A stretch of 64,000 nucleotides of DNA, taken from NCBI GenBank assembly GCA_949358305.1, contig OX442314.1, positions 28,567,118 to 28,631,117 of the forward strand, given 5' to 3'. A program made the position numbers and the translations under genes. This document shows, piece by piece, positions 54,601 to 64,000 of the stretch. Numbering within the stretch: the stretch's first letter is position 1; each line of letters opens with the position of its first letter. The notes below the pieces were generated by a model. That model saw only the letters and a list, made by a program, of their open reading frames with translations, ran no database searches and had not been told where the DNA came from. This stretch comes from Strigamia acuminata (taxonomy: Eukaryota > Arthropoda > Chilopoda > Geophilomorpha > Linotaeniidae).

Positions 54601-57532
54601 GATGAAATACCAAAAAGCGTGTCACGTCGTATTTGACTTTAAATAATGGTTTCGAAAATTTTTAGGTTTCCAGGGATTGTAATAACCAGAAAATTGGGTC
54701 CGCAGGCGCCGCAACTCTTAATACTTTGCCGGGGGTGGTATCTACGTAAAGACAGCGTCTGTTCGTGAAGTCTGTATTTTTATGGGTGCAGGATATCAGC
54801 CCGGGCGCCGTTGATATTCGTATTAAGATCGTAATATCGCTTTTCACTGTGGGAAAATGTCATCACTCACTGGGCGCTCTTATAAAGAGAAGATTTCTTC
54901 TCCTGGACACGCGCAAACGTTGGGTGTACGCGCATACAGGTATCAAACCACGAACAACGTCTTCAAACCGTTGAAAATGAAATAAATACGCAATTGAGAC
55001 GGCATGCAATTCAAATGCCTAGGCTGAGGAGGAAGTCACAGTCGTGGCATAAAAAGTATGACGAATTAAGACTGTCGAATACGCCATTTCTCCGATAAAT
55101 TATACGCAAAATATGGGCAAATGATAAATGAGGCGGTCAGATAGCCAACCACGAGAATTCGGGCTGCACAATGGCCATATGCGCTAATACGCACCATAAA
55201 TCGCACTATGAAACCTCCCAGTTAAGACAGGAGATGTGAACATGTCAAAAGCTAAAATTATTCTGTCTGTTCTTACTAATTTGGTGAAACAAGTCTCCTC
55301 TGATCACATGCTCATGGCCAAGTCTATTTCCAAAGGGAAATTGGGCAAAAACAGGTGGTCAGAGAGAAATATGTAAATTTTAGGCCGCGAATGCATCAAT
55401 TTATGGCAAAATTCTCATGAATGTCTGGATGGGGTGAGCATGACCAGGCTAAATTAAGGATAAATGATAAAAATAAAATAAATAAAATAAAATAAAATAA
55501 TAAATTTGGAATTAGGAAAAAATGAAATAATTTGAAGAAATCAAAACAATTTCCAATTAAAATGGGAAAAATCAGGGAAAAGGTGCAAAATGCGCTTAAA
55601 ATTTTAAAAATTTCTACTGTCTAAAGTCAGGACCGTGACAAGCGCTTACCTGTCGTAAATGAAAATCCACAAACAACACGTTACCAACTTGTGTTGGTAT
55701 TGCATATCCATATGGTTGCAGAGGATTTATAATAGCAATCTATTAACGAGATAATTTAAAAGTTAAAGATATACTATTAAATAGATGACTACAGTATTGT
55801 CAACGGAGGGAGTTGGTGGGTCCACCCTGTAATTTCCAGAATCCCAGGAGACTTCAGAGCAATAGCTTTTTGACACAAGACAAACAAAAGGAGCATGCAT
55901 GAGAAGCGAGTTCTGCAAAGCATTATCGTCTGATTTGTAAGTATGCCATCTTGGGGTCACAACCCCAAACGTCCCCGCGACATTTGGGTGAAATTGAATA
56001 ATATTATATAATAATATTCGTGTAATTATTTCATTCGTGTCTGTGCTCTCGGCTGTTAACTAAAGCTGTTGCCAGTCGCTTAGCAACGGAACTGCCAAAA
56101 TTAGGGGGTTGCTAAGGCAAACTCCTAATGAGCACCGTTGCTGGGCACGATGCGTGCCAGACAAATGCCACGCATGCGCATTGGCCGATTTTCCGGCCAG
56201 ATTCTGCAGTAATATTGATTATTAATCACTCTTTTTGCTACACTCACTACCTTCAACACGCTGTCACAGCTCTGCTACAAACGCATTGTTTTGACCGGTG
56301 ATTTGTATACAAATCACCGATTACGTAATCTCAACAAGATTCAACCTTGATTTGTTTTACATTTGTATTACTTATTTAATTCCCTAGACATTATTTGTAC
56401 TGGCCAAATTAGATAGAAGACCAGAAATGGCATTCAACTGGTTCCACCGTTTGAATTCTGGGACTCGTATTTGTGAATAAATATAAATTTCTATATTTAT
56501 TCGATCCAATCTTTGTTGGGAAAAATCCAGGAACGCAGCGCACCAAACATAAGGTTTGGCAAATTCTCCATTGGGATTGGATTTCTGATCAGGTCAGTGG
56601 AATGAATGGATCTTATAGTGATCTGACTAATTTTTTTAGAAAAAGGTCAATGAGATAAGAAGTAGTAGTACGGTCAAAAGTGGAGTTTTGCAGTTTCCAT
56701 TTCGACGTAAACTAAATTCGACTGAGAATCCTTCACTCATTGATAAACCTAAACCAAAATAGAATGATTTAAATTAAAAAAGATGTACTCTAGTTGAACA
56801 GATATTACTTACTAGTCGTCAAGTCTAAGGTAGCTCCTGTGCTCGTGTCCTTTTCACTAATTTCTACATTGGAATCAGATGCTATCAAAACACTGCCATT
56901 TCGACGCACTTGAGACAGAATTTTGTTGTACTGCAACAATAATCAACTTTGTTAATCAAATAATTAAATTACAATTGAAAGAAAATATCTTTCTATCCTA
57001 CATCAACCACATCGATAAAATATACTCCGTAATTTTCTTAGCTTACCCTTTTAAATCTTACAAGCTCAACATTTCCCATTAAACTCGAATCGCTCCAAAA
57101 CCGAGTGTAGTTGTCAATCTCGGTATTTAAATTGATTAGTCCTCTCACTGCACTTCCACAATGTTTAAATTCCGTATTGACGTCACCTTCAAAATGTAGT
57201 GGCCACAAAGCGGTCAAAGCTGCAGTGTCGAAACCTGCTGCAGAGAATCCGAGTAGTTTTAAGTGTGTTGTCTCTTTAAATTCAATGTTAACTTCAACCG
57301 GTCCAGACATGTAATAGCGAAGTCTGTCATACGTCTGGTAACAGCAAATGCCCGAGCAAAAACCGACTGCAATCAGCCACAGAATTCGAACCGAAAATGA
57401 TCTTCGTTCGTCCAAAATCTTGTTGAGTATCGGTAGGGAATTCATCTCGATTGAATTTGCAATTTGTTCTTTACATAAATACCTAATGCGATGTTTTCGT
57501 TTGATGACTCTACGATTACTCGCGAGTGCCAT
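51243..57532 (-). CDS. Channel copy 3: two-domain DEG/ENaC gene (least disturbed)
   Basis: Exons on the minus strand, high to low: a 57532-57047, b 56930-56813, c 56748-56672, f 55739-55650, g 54532-54429, h 54264-53448, i 53382-53298, j 53241-53153, k 53053-52952, d 51862-51759, e 51615-51243. All have the same lengths and phases as in copy 2, except e (6 bp shorter). The predicted protein has TM1-ectodomain-TM2-linker-TM1-ectodomain-TM2. In exon h the domain 1 filter triplet GLS has become DLS. An upstream in-frame ATG (MDNNYIRS, 57556) is an alternative start. A solo LTR lies in the f-g intron close to the donor. A domain 1 exon between c and f may be missing from this model. Confidence 0.78.
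51759..51862 (-). CDS. Channel copy 3 exon d
   Basis: 104 bp with acceptor GCTGCAG and donor GTAAGT; the four cysteines of copy 2 are kept. Confidence 0.78.
51863..52951 (-). other. Channel copy 3 intron between exons d and k
   Basis: No gene. It is the homologue of 35887-37655 without the inserted repeat of copy 2. Confidence 0.6.
52952..53053 (-). CDS. Channel copy 3 exon k
   Basis: 102 bp, phase 0/0, acceptor CTTCAG, donor GTATGT. Confidence 0.72.
53153..53241 (-). CDS. Channel copy 3 exon j
   Basis: 89 bp, acceptor TTTTAG, donor GTATAG; reads PMKFAGSGSTVLLSFVKNK. Confidence 0.72.
53298..53382 (-). CDS. Channel copy 3 exon i
   Basis: 85 bp, acceptor CACCAG, donor GTACTA; ends HSGTCFEFEL. 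Confidence 0.74.
53448..54264 (-). CDS. Channel copy 3 exon h: TM2 of domain 1, linker, TM1 of domain 2
   Basis: 817 bp, the same layout as in copy 2. TM2 reads DLGGNLGFSLDLSLLSLL, so the glycine of the G-x-S triplet is aspartate (GGC to GAC). The linker and second TM1 are kept. Acceptor ATTTTAG, donor GTAGTT. Confidence 0.9.
54429..54532 (-). CDS. Channel copy 3 exon g
   Basis: 104 bp, phase 0 in and 2 out; four cysteines as in copy 2. Confidence 0.8.
54620..55640. mobile_element. Solo LTR of the element A family in the f-g intron
   Basis: It runs from TGTCACGTCG to GACCGTGACA, is homologous to 5340-6369, and is flanked by AGCG (54616-54619 and 55641-55644). It starts nine bases after the end of exon f, so the donor GTAAGC survives. 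Confidence 0.9.
55650..55739 (-). CDS. Channel copy 3 exon f
   Basis: 90 bp, phase 0/0, acceptor TTAATAG, donor GTAAGC. NPLQPYGYAIPTQVGNVLFV. Confidence 0.7.
55740..56671 (-). other. Channel copy 3 intron between exons c and f
   Basis: It contains the site that is empty here (about 55986-56010) and occupied by repeats and element D in copy 2. A possible extra exon near 55800-55930 was not accepted. Confidence 0.5.
56672..56748 (-). CDS. Channel copy 3 exon c
   Basis: 77 bp, acceptor GGTTTAG, donor GTACTA; RRNGNCKTPL is kept. The 3' edge is uncertain. Confidence 0.55.
56813..56930 (-). CDS. Channel copy 3 exon b
   Basis: 118 bp, phase 0 in and 1 out, acceptor TTGCAG, donor GTAAGT. Confidence 0.75.
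57047..57532 (-). CDS. Channel copy 3 exon a: N-terminus and TM1 of domain 1
   Basis: 162 codons from MALASNRR to a GTAAGC donor. An in-frame ATG eight codons upstream is preceded by a TAA in this copy only; the other copies have ACG at that place, so MALA is the common start. Confidence 0.85.
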
Positions 57533-58109
57533 ACTGCGAATGTAGTTGTTGTCCATTTACGCACACTGAAAATGTATTTTAAAAAATTCAATAACGTTTT
57601 TCAATTTATTTTCAGAGCAAGCCGCACTATATAATTATCACTGACGTGACGAGGCCTAATTTAAATTTAAATTAAATAATAAAATAAAAAAAAATATTAA
57701 TATACTAGTATATAATTATTATTTTTAACGTTTTTTCACAGAGAAAATTGTTAATTGAATTTTTAATTTGAAATGTTTAGGAAAAGTCGATCACTAACTA
57801 AATTTTCTACCTGCAGTGTCGCTAAAATTAAGTGACTTGATGTAACCGGTTTTCGGTCACGTGCAACAAAGTTCCCGCATGGCCTGCAAATCTTGATAAG
57901 ACAATCTCACCACAAGACAAGCGTCTTGGTCTTTTTCCATTCTTGTTCTCCACTCAAAATTCAAATGTTAAATTGAATAATTAAAAAGAAATGATTGACA
58001 ACACAAGGCATATCTCTATTTTCGGCAAATTTGAAGCTTTTTAAGATTTTGATAAGCACCCCCTTATGCTTCACCCTAGCATAATCTGAAATAAGACCGA
58101 AGAGACACA
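57533..58109. promoter_or_regulatory. 5' flank of channel copy 3, with block z
   Basis: Homologous to the flanks of the other units. Block z at 57961-58085 reads VKHKGVLIKILKSF after TTATTTCAG. The block y region is absent because the 58110-59573 element is inserted just before it. Confidence 0.4.
57961..58085 (-). other. Conserved block z, third copy
   Basis: Open frame to TGA, diverged from the other two by substitutions only; see 33655-33782. Confidence 0.35.
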
Positions 58110-58368
58110 CCAAGGAGGTGAGAAGGAGACGTAACTCCTGCAGAACTTCCGGTACAATGCTTGTCTTCCCGGAAGTGATGTCATTCCCTCTCAATCCGCC
58201 ATTTTCCAAACAGTAACATGCCGCGTGCTGCCTAAACACACAGCTAAAGCGGCCAAAACGCATTGTACCGTGGATGAAATCATGCAATCCATGGAAAAAT
58301 TAATTATTTTTAAACGTCTAAGGTGTAAAATTTAAAAGATATTGAAAGACACGTCGCTACTGGGAGTC

Positions 58369-59086
58369 TAGTGAGTGGTGCGTACAAAACCGACTACGGT
58401 CAAACGAACGAGTTGGGAACTGGTGCAGAAGAAAGTCGAGGTAATTCGTACGTAATAACTTAAATTTAAAACAAAATTAAACCAACAGACGATTAATAGG
58501 AGTTTGAAAAGATGTAAGGTAGAAGACCACGTATTCTAGTCGTCCAAAGTTTGACAAAATGGCCAAGACCGCGGTGCTAAAGTGATAGCGACCGGTTTTG
58601 TCGATTTGGGATTTGATGTCGGGGATTTGATGTCGAGGCGGATTTCAGGTTTTAAAAATAATAATTGAGAAAAATTTAAACATTAATTTAAATATTTAAA
58701 TTTAAGACACCGGCCGAATTTGCTCAACAAGCGATCGACGCTGATGTTCACGTCGTGGGAATCAGTTCGCTAGCAGCCGGACACAGAACGCTAGTACCGG
58801 AATTAGCAAAAGCATTAGAAGCTAGACGCTAGATTAGAAGCTAGATCGTAAATTAATATTAAAAAAGGAAAAAAACGCAATGAAAATAACAATTTTTGTT
58901 TTATTTAGGGACATTCTTATAGTTTGCGTCAACGTTATTCCGCCACAGGATTACGACCACTTACACAAAATCGGCAAGCTCGGCGGGTGCGCAATTTTCG
59001 GCCCAGGAACAAAAATTCCACTCCCAGCGATGAGAGTGCTAGATTTTGTATCGTCCTCGTTAAATAAAAAATCCCAAGCCATTTGA
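58369..59086 (+). pseudogene. MUT: Fragment of methylmalonyl-CoA mutase gene (cobalamin-binding end)
   Basis: Four short exon-like blocks match the C-terminal part of the mitochondrial B12-dependent mutase. 58369-58440 reads VSGAYKTDYGQTNEL, then shifts frame. About 58490-58648 reads GRRPRILV, then DRGAKVIATGFVDLGFDV. 58707-58828 reads [20 protein letters not shown]. 58909-59086 reads VIPPQDYDHL and IFGPGTKIP, to the natural stop. The D-x-H-x-x-G cobalt-ligand segment is deleted, a 14-bp duplication disrupts the second block, and the G-G before VIPPQ is changed. It is a decayed gene fragment. Confidence 0.85.
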
Positions 59087-59540
59087 GAGTGAACTACGTG
59101 TTTTTGTTTTAATATAATTGATCGTGTACATACTTTTGAGATTTATTGTACACAATACTTTGAAAAAATTAACGAAATAAAATTAGCAAAGCATGCAAAC
59201 ACTACACCCAGTTCCAAAGTGTTACTAAAGATGTCTTGGATGGAATGCAAACAGCATTTCCGACAATAAATACTTTTACAATCCCGAATGTCGCAATGTT
59301 ATTTTTGTATGTAAGATTGAAGGCACGATATGCTGGGTTTGGGAAATGGAATAAATTCCACACTAACGACTGTCACTTTTGCACAGTCCATAGCTTTGCA
59401 TCTTTTCCATTTGCATTTACCGGCCTACCGCGCTTGGGAAGCATCGCTGTGTATGGAAAATGGCGGAAACAATCCCACAATGCACTGCGCAAATCGCGCA
59501 TGTGCAGAAGATTATTGCGTACGCATGGTGACACCATTTT
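59087..59540 (+). other. Interior of the TIR element after the mutase fragment
   Basis: An open stretch near 59225-59340 (VTKDVLDGMQTAFPTI, then LFLYVRLKARY) looks protein-like but I do not recognise it; it may be a second captured fragment. Nothing else is supported. Confidence 0.35.
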
Positions 59541-59573
59541 TGCAGGAGTTACGTCTCCTTCTCACCTCCTTGG

Positions 59574-59811
59574 ACACACACTCCTATCTTACCTACGTTA
59601 ACATCACCAAATCGCCAAATCTTTTTCCGTTAACAAAATAAAGTAACCGTCCGTTTTAAAACAACGGAAAACTAAAGTGGAAAACATCTTACAAATTGAC
59701 AACTGATGATCAAATGTAACCACTGAAGAAGATTGGAAAGAGTCGAAAGGTCTTTGGGATGTAACAACATCGCATATTGCATTTGTCATTTAAATATCAG
59801 TTGTCAAAACT
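59574..59811. other. Intergenic sequence
   Basis: No gene or repeat could be recognised. Confidence 0.5.
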
Positions 59812-61302
59812 TGTGACAATTCTACTTTTTGGCTGATTTATAAGCGATTCAACGAGATAAATCAATCGGAACAAGACATTGCTAAACCTAACAATAACCT
59901 AACCGAGATAAGCTATTGAATGTGCGCTAAATGAATAAACAACGAAATAACACGAACTTACGGTTTTACATGTTTATTAACGAGATACAACTGATTCTGG
60001 GTTCTGGGCACGTGTAAACGGGCGGCATCATCTGGTTGAGGATCCGGGGGGCCAAGGGATAGGGCTGGCTTCGCGGTATCGTCACAAAGAACGGTACGGA
60101 GACGTATTCGGCTCCGTGGCACGAACAATCGTGAATGCGAAGAATCCTTCGCATTCGCTGAGATTAAATCCATCAAATATTCATTAGAATGATTCGAGAT
60201 CTAATCAAACACTAAAGCTGTAAGGATGTAACAAATAAATGTTAGATATTAATTATTTAGGCAAGGACAGTCACGATGGTCGTGAAACCATCGAGGGAGG
60301 TTTTGACACCTCCATCCGCCAGCATGCCTTATGATAACATGGATCTCGTTATCCAGCACCAGGTAACTAATTGTTGGGATTACCATTCTCCAGGTATTTG
60401 TTTAACACAGTATTTTTATACCGTTCACGGGCTACCAACCCGGCGTGTTACCTGTATATTGGCCCTTCACCGACCTTTAAGTACGGAAGGACCAGTCACA
60501 GACACGAATATCCCTGAAAGATGTTGGCAGAGCGTCTGACCCACATCCGTGGAATGACGTTTGTCAGAGCGTCTGAACTACGTCCATGAAGTGACAGGGA
60601 TCAGAGCGTCTGTCGGCAACCGCGTTAGTGATGCATGATGTCCCGCAATCATTCGGACTTCCACTTGTGGCAGCCGGCTAATATGCGGGACTATTTCGCA
60701 TCTAGGTTAGTCATCCCGTGTAGAAACATTATACTATGTCACCGTACCAAATCTCCCTGTCCTTTAAGACAGCGAGCTAAAGCTACAGGACCATTATTGA
60801 GACCTAAGTCTACTTATAACCGGGTCAGTCATCCCGAAATAGCCCTACAACGACAATTACCGTTAGGTAGAGAGTCGAGGTTGCCTGATGTGTCGATAAA
60901 GAAAGAGAGATCAAACGATAACCAATACAATATAGACATATTCAGAGCAACCAAGGGGGATTTCCGGTGGAAACATGAGTTAATATAGCTCTTAAAAACA
61001 GTAGGATTACGATTGGCCAATGAGACACCAGCATTAAGGAATCGAGGGTCCGATCTAATCTTGAGGACCAAATCTTGAGGATTCCGATTGGTTCTCATCT
61101 CAGGTAAGTATAGTACGTATTATTGATTCACTAGAATCAATGTCATAAATAACAGTTTAATTTAGTTAATAAATATATTACATTTATTCGTTTAGTTGTA
61201 ATAATTATTACAACTCTTGTGCTTTTTATTTAAACAGCGTGCGTTGAGTAAACTGCGCCATCTAGCGTGAACTTTCGTTTCCACGGTGCTATAACCGTCA
61301 CA
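59812..61302 (+). mobile_element. Solo LTR, 1.49 kb
   Basis: It has ends TGTGACAATT..AACCGTCACA (inverted TGTGAC/GTCACA) and AACT on both sides (59808-59811 and 61303-61306). GTTAATAAATA near 61170 could be the polyadenylation signal, giving plus orientation. The word AGAGCGTCTG occurs three times between 60531 and 60615. Open frames inside are not supported as genes. Confidence 0.8.
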
Positions 61303-61306
61303 AACT

Positions 61307-62408
61307 AAAAGTGATACGCATTCGAAATTAGAATAAGTTTTTATTAGCGTAACGTACAAGTTCGGCTTTAATACGCTAAGTTCGTATTGCTGTGCGAAAC
61401 GCCATTTTTCATGGCGAGAAATTAAAGATGATAAAAACAGTGAATTGATAATTTATTAAGTCATAACCATAACCATTAATTAGAGAGAGCATTATGATCT
61501 ATCGACTTGTTTCTTTATTTCTTGTGTATGCAATAAGGTTTACAATTGCCACAAAAAATGCATATGCAGAATGTTGAATTTGGCATCAAGATACGGGATG
61601 TGAATACTGTAGTTCGGGTTTATTCAACAAACAAAACAGATCAATTCAAAAACAAGTTTTTATAAATCTTTTGGAACCTGTCAGACAGACCCACTGCCAA
61701 AGAACGCCATGATTTTCAGCGAAGTATAAATACTAAATAATGAAATAGCGACAATGGTCGCAAGAAACAATGAAAGGTTGCGCGCATGAAACACAAATGG
61801 CGACGACGTCATTGTTGGACTATCTACAATCAGTTCTCCGTTCAATTCATGCATATATTTGATTTAGTCTTAATGTTTAATTGATGCTCCTTTAATATTG
61901 TATAACACTGTTTATTTCTATTTACCATAGTGTATTTAGCAGTGTACCAAATGTGCTACCATACTTGCATCTTATATTATAACTATTGTAGCAATCGAGA
62001 GCAATTGATGTTTGGGTTACCAGAAAAAAATCTAACAAATATTTTTTTGAAGATGGCAACAAATATGGAAGAAACTGATTTTTCAGCGTTAGAAAAAAAC
62101 CAAGAGTCTGATCTACACAAATTTAAACTTGCATTTTAATAACAAATCATTCAGATTCGGATGTGTATTACTAATGTACAGGGTGTCTGAAAAATGTATA
62201 CGCATTCTGCATAAATTTAACCGTATACCTGCTTCCAAACGGAAATAATCTAACTGAAACTGCTCATTTCTGGACGAAATACCTACTAGTACCAAAAATG
62301 CGTCCCTCATTTTACAGCTTCACCGTAATCACCGACAATGAAAACCATTAAAAACGAATTACTTTTTATTTACTTGTGCTAAATAAATTACTTTCGAATA
62401 ATTAAATA
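61307..62408. other. Intergenic sequence between channel copies 3 and 4
   Basis: No convincing gene. A repeat-like CAGGGTGTCTGAAAAATG lies at about 62179, resembling the repeat end at 36742. Confidence 0.5.
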
Positions 62409-63186
62409 CTCCCTCTGTCCCAAATTATGGTACACATTTCTCTAAAAAATTGTCGATTATCGTTGGTTTTGTATATTTCTAAGATATTTTAACTGAATAT
62501 CCTTCAAAATTAAGTGTGTTTGCTAACCAATGGATTGCATTATGGGTAATTAGTTTTATCATTCCGTTATTGCTGAGTTGCATCTTCTCAAAATGCACTC
62601 AAAATTCAGTGACACCTGTTCTGCTTAAAGTAAAGTGAAAATAAATTCGAAAAATGGCTGTTTCCAAAGAAAAATGACAAAATAGAAGAAATTAACTGAT
62701 AATCAGCGAAATTTTATGCAACAGCTTTTGCTGAAACAAAGCATTGTTAGGAATATGGCACCATTAATGAAATTTGCAGGCAAATAGAAATTACTCGACT
62801 AACTATTTCACGAATTCGGCGAGAAGTTAAAAAACAATACAATGGAGCTTATTCCTGCCAAAAGATAAACATAACAATGCATTTTTGACATTGCAATGTT
62901 GTATGGAGTCAGGGATTCTAGCAAAGAGTGGCAACAATTACAAAATTCACAAATTCAGGGGAATCATTACAAGTTATTGGTATGGAGTATTATTTATTGT
63001 TATTGTTTACTCTTTATTTTTTATTGTTATTATTTACTCCATATTATTTATTCTTTACTTAATTTATTTATAATAATAATTTTCCATTTTTATAATGATA
63101 AAAATAAAATGAAACTTGAAATGCATACCATAATTTAGGGCAAAAATAATAGTAGAAATGTATACCATAATTTGGGTCAGAGGTAG
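62409..63186. mobile_element. TA-flanked TIR element (Tc1/mariner superfamily), degenerate
   Basis: Ends CTCCCTCTGTCCCAAATTA and the imperfect inverted copy (ending 63186) are bordered by TA. A second, partial copy of the end lies at about 63120-63140. The interior has a helix-turn-helix-like remnant (ICRQIEITRLTISRIRREV, about 62775-62830) amid stops, as expected from a dead transposase. Confidence 0.75.
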
Positions 63187-63363
63187 TAATTATAAGAGTG
63201 GACATTTTTTTTTAATTTTGTATAAATTTAAATTTAAATTAGGCGTCACAGTCAGTGGTAATTATATAGTGCGGCTTGTTCTGAAAATAAATTAAAAATC
63301 ATTATTGAATTTTTTGAAATACATTTTCAGTGCGCGTTAACGGACAACAACTCCACTCGCAGT
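63187..63363 (+). promoter_or_regulatory. 5' flank of channel copy 4
   Basis: Homologous, in inverse orientation, to the flanks of copies 1-3; CATTTTCAG just before 63332 is the likely acceptor of exon a. Confidence 0.45.
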
Positions 63364-63849
63364 ATGGCACTCGCAAGAAACCGACGAGTCATCAAACGAA
63401 AACATCGCATTAGGTATTTATGTAGAGAACAAATTGCAAATTCAATCGAGATGAATTCCCTACCGATACTCAACAAGATTTTGGACGAACGAAGATCACT
63501 TTCGGTCCGAATCCTGTGGCTGATTGCAATCGGTTTTTGCTCGGGCATTTGCTGTTACCAGACGTATGACAGACTACGCTTTTACATGTCTGGACCGGTT
63601 GAAGTTAACATTGAATTTAAAGAGACAACACACTTAAAACTACTCGGCTTCTCTGCAGCAGGGTTCGACACTGCAGCTTTGACCGCTTTGTGGCCACTAC
63701 ATTTTGAAGGTGACGTCAATTCGGAATTTAAACATTGTGGAAGTGCAGTGAGAGGAATAATCAATTTAAATACCGAGATTGACAACTACACTCGGCTGTG
63801 GAGCGATTCGAGTTTAATGGGAAATGTTGAGTTTGTAAGATTTAAAAGG
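63364..63849 (+). CDS. Channel copy 4 exon a: N-terminus and TM1 of DEG/ENaC domain 1
   Basis: 162 codons from MALARNRR to a GTAAGC donor, on the plus strand and head to head with copy 3. TM1 is at about 48-66. It is closest to copies 2 and 3 and is intact. The rest of the gene lies mostly beyond the window. Confidence 0.88.
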
Positions 63850-63965
63850 GTAAGCTAAGAAAATTACGGAGTATATTTTATCGATGTGGTTGATGTAGGA
63901 TAGAAAGATATTTTCTTTCAATTGTAATTTAATTATTTGATTAACAAAGTTGATTATTGTTGCAG

Positions 63966-64000
63966 TACAACAAAATTCTGTCTCAAGTGCGTCGAAATGG
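63966..64000 (+). CDS. Channel copy 4 exon b, cut by the window edge
   Basis: After TTGCAG it reads YNKILSQVRRN, identical to exon b of copies 2 and 3. Confidence 0.75.

Larger units (their letters stand above)
58110..59573. mobile_element. TIR element carrying methylmalonyl-CoA mutase exons (Pack-type)
   Basis: Inverted ends CCAAGGAGGTGAGAAGGA and following bases (33 bp, 58110-58142 and 59541-59573) enclose the element, with ACACA on both sides. A further shared word (CCGCCATTTTCCA) lies inside each end. No transposase was recognised. The interior holds a broken copy of the end of a host gene with its introns, so it was captured as DNA. Confidence 0.7.

Noticed and set aside
55763-55960. 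Possible domain 1 exon (frame with SLLMHAPFVCLV, or the shifted frame with FSCMLLLFVLC)
   Set aside because: The first frame has a stop in the homologous region of copy 2 (about 40137-40140), and the second fits the phases in only one copy. It may still be real, so a gap in domain 1 is stated.
60276-60988. ORFs in the 60-61 kb region
   Set aside because: They fall inside the solo LTR 59812-61302 and have no recognisable domains.
61930-62139. 69-codon plus-strand ORF
   Set aside because: No conserved motif, no splice context, AT-rich intergenic sequence.
1-64000. tRNA, rRNA or other structured RNA genes
   Set aside because: No cloverleaf or rRNA-like stretch was recognised by eye; a covariance-model scan would be needed to exclude small RNAs.

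Overview
This is eukaryotic, metazoan nuclear DNA, most likely from an arthropod. The evidence is spliced genes with GT..AG introns, a tandem family of DEG/ENaC (pickpocket-type) channel genes, and a very high load of LTR retrotransposons and DNA transposons. There are no bacterial-type operons, and I saw no rRNA, tRNA or CRISPR. The species cannot be fixed from the sequence.

The host backbone is a repeated gene unit seen four times. Copies 1-3 lie on the minus strand: copy 1 (about 6755-22226, broken), copy 2 (35289-48750) and copy 3 (51243-57532, the cleanest). Copy 4 lies on the plus strand, head to head with copy 3, and runs off the right edge from 63364. Each complete unit appears to encode an unusual channel with two fused DEG/ENaC domains, TM1-ectodomain-TM2-linker-TM1-ectodomain-TM2. 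One 817-bp exon, present in three copies, carries TM2 of domain 1, a basic linker of about 45 residues, and TM1 of domain 2 without a break. The matching cysteine-rich exons of the two domains have the same length (104 bp) and intron phases, which points to internal duplication.

Mobile DNA fills the rest. From the left: element A (1-6369, minus), a Ty3/gypsy-type element ending in a cluster of short inverted repeats; element B (7902-21409, minus), a 13.5-kb three-ORF LTR element with nearly identical LTRs that splits the linker exon of copy 1; a copia remnant (22571-23920) joined to a piece of channel exon 1; and a three-level nest from about 24007 to 33256 (a hAT transposase gene, split by a Tc1/mariner-type TIR element, itself split by LTR element C at 25552-32225). 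Element C has lost reverse transcriptase but keeps one reading frame of about 1640 codons. Element D (40281-45296, plus) is a young Mag/K02A2.6-like gypsy element with one in-frame stop before integrase. Solo LTRs lie at 39086-39645, 46225-47104, 54620-55640 and 59812-61302. Smaller elements are a TTAA-flanked MITE (49554-50289), a fold-back element, a TIR element carrying broken methylmalonyl-CoA mutase exons (58110-59573), and a TA-flanked element (62409-63186).

Shared insertions and empty sites between the copies give a history. Copies 1 and 2 share a solo LTR insertion that copy 3 lacks. Copy 1 then suffered a deletion with one end inside that LTR, and was later hit by element B. Copies 2 and 3 keep open exons throughout and may be functional. 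One exon of domain 1 may be unrecognised, and exon edges are read by eye.
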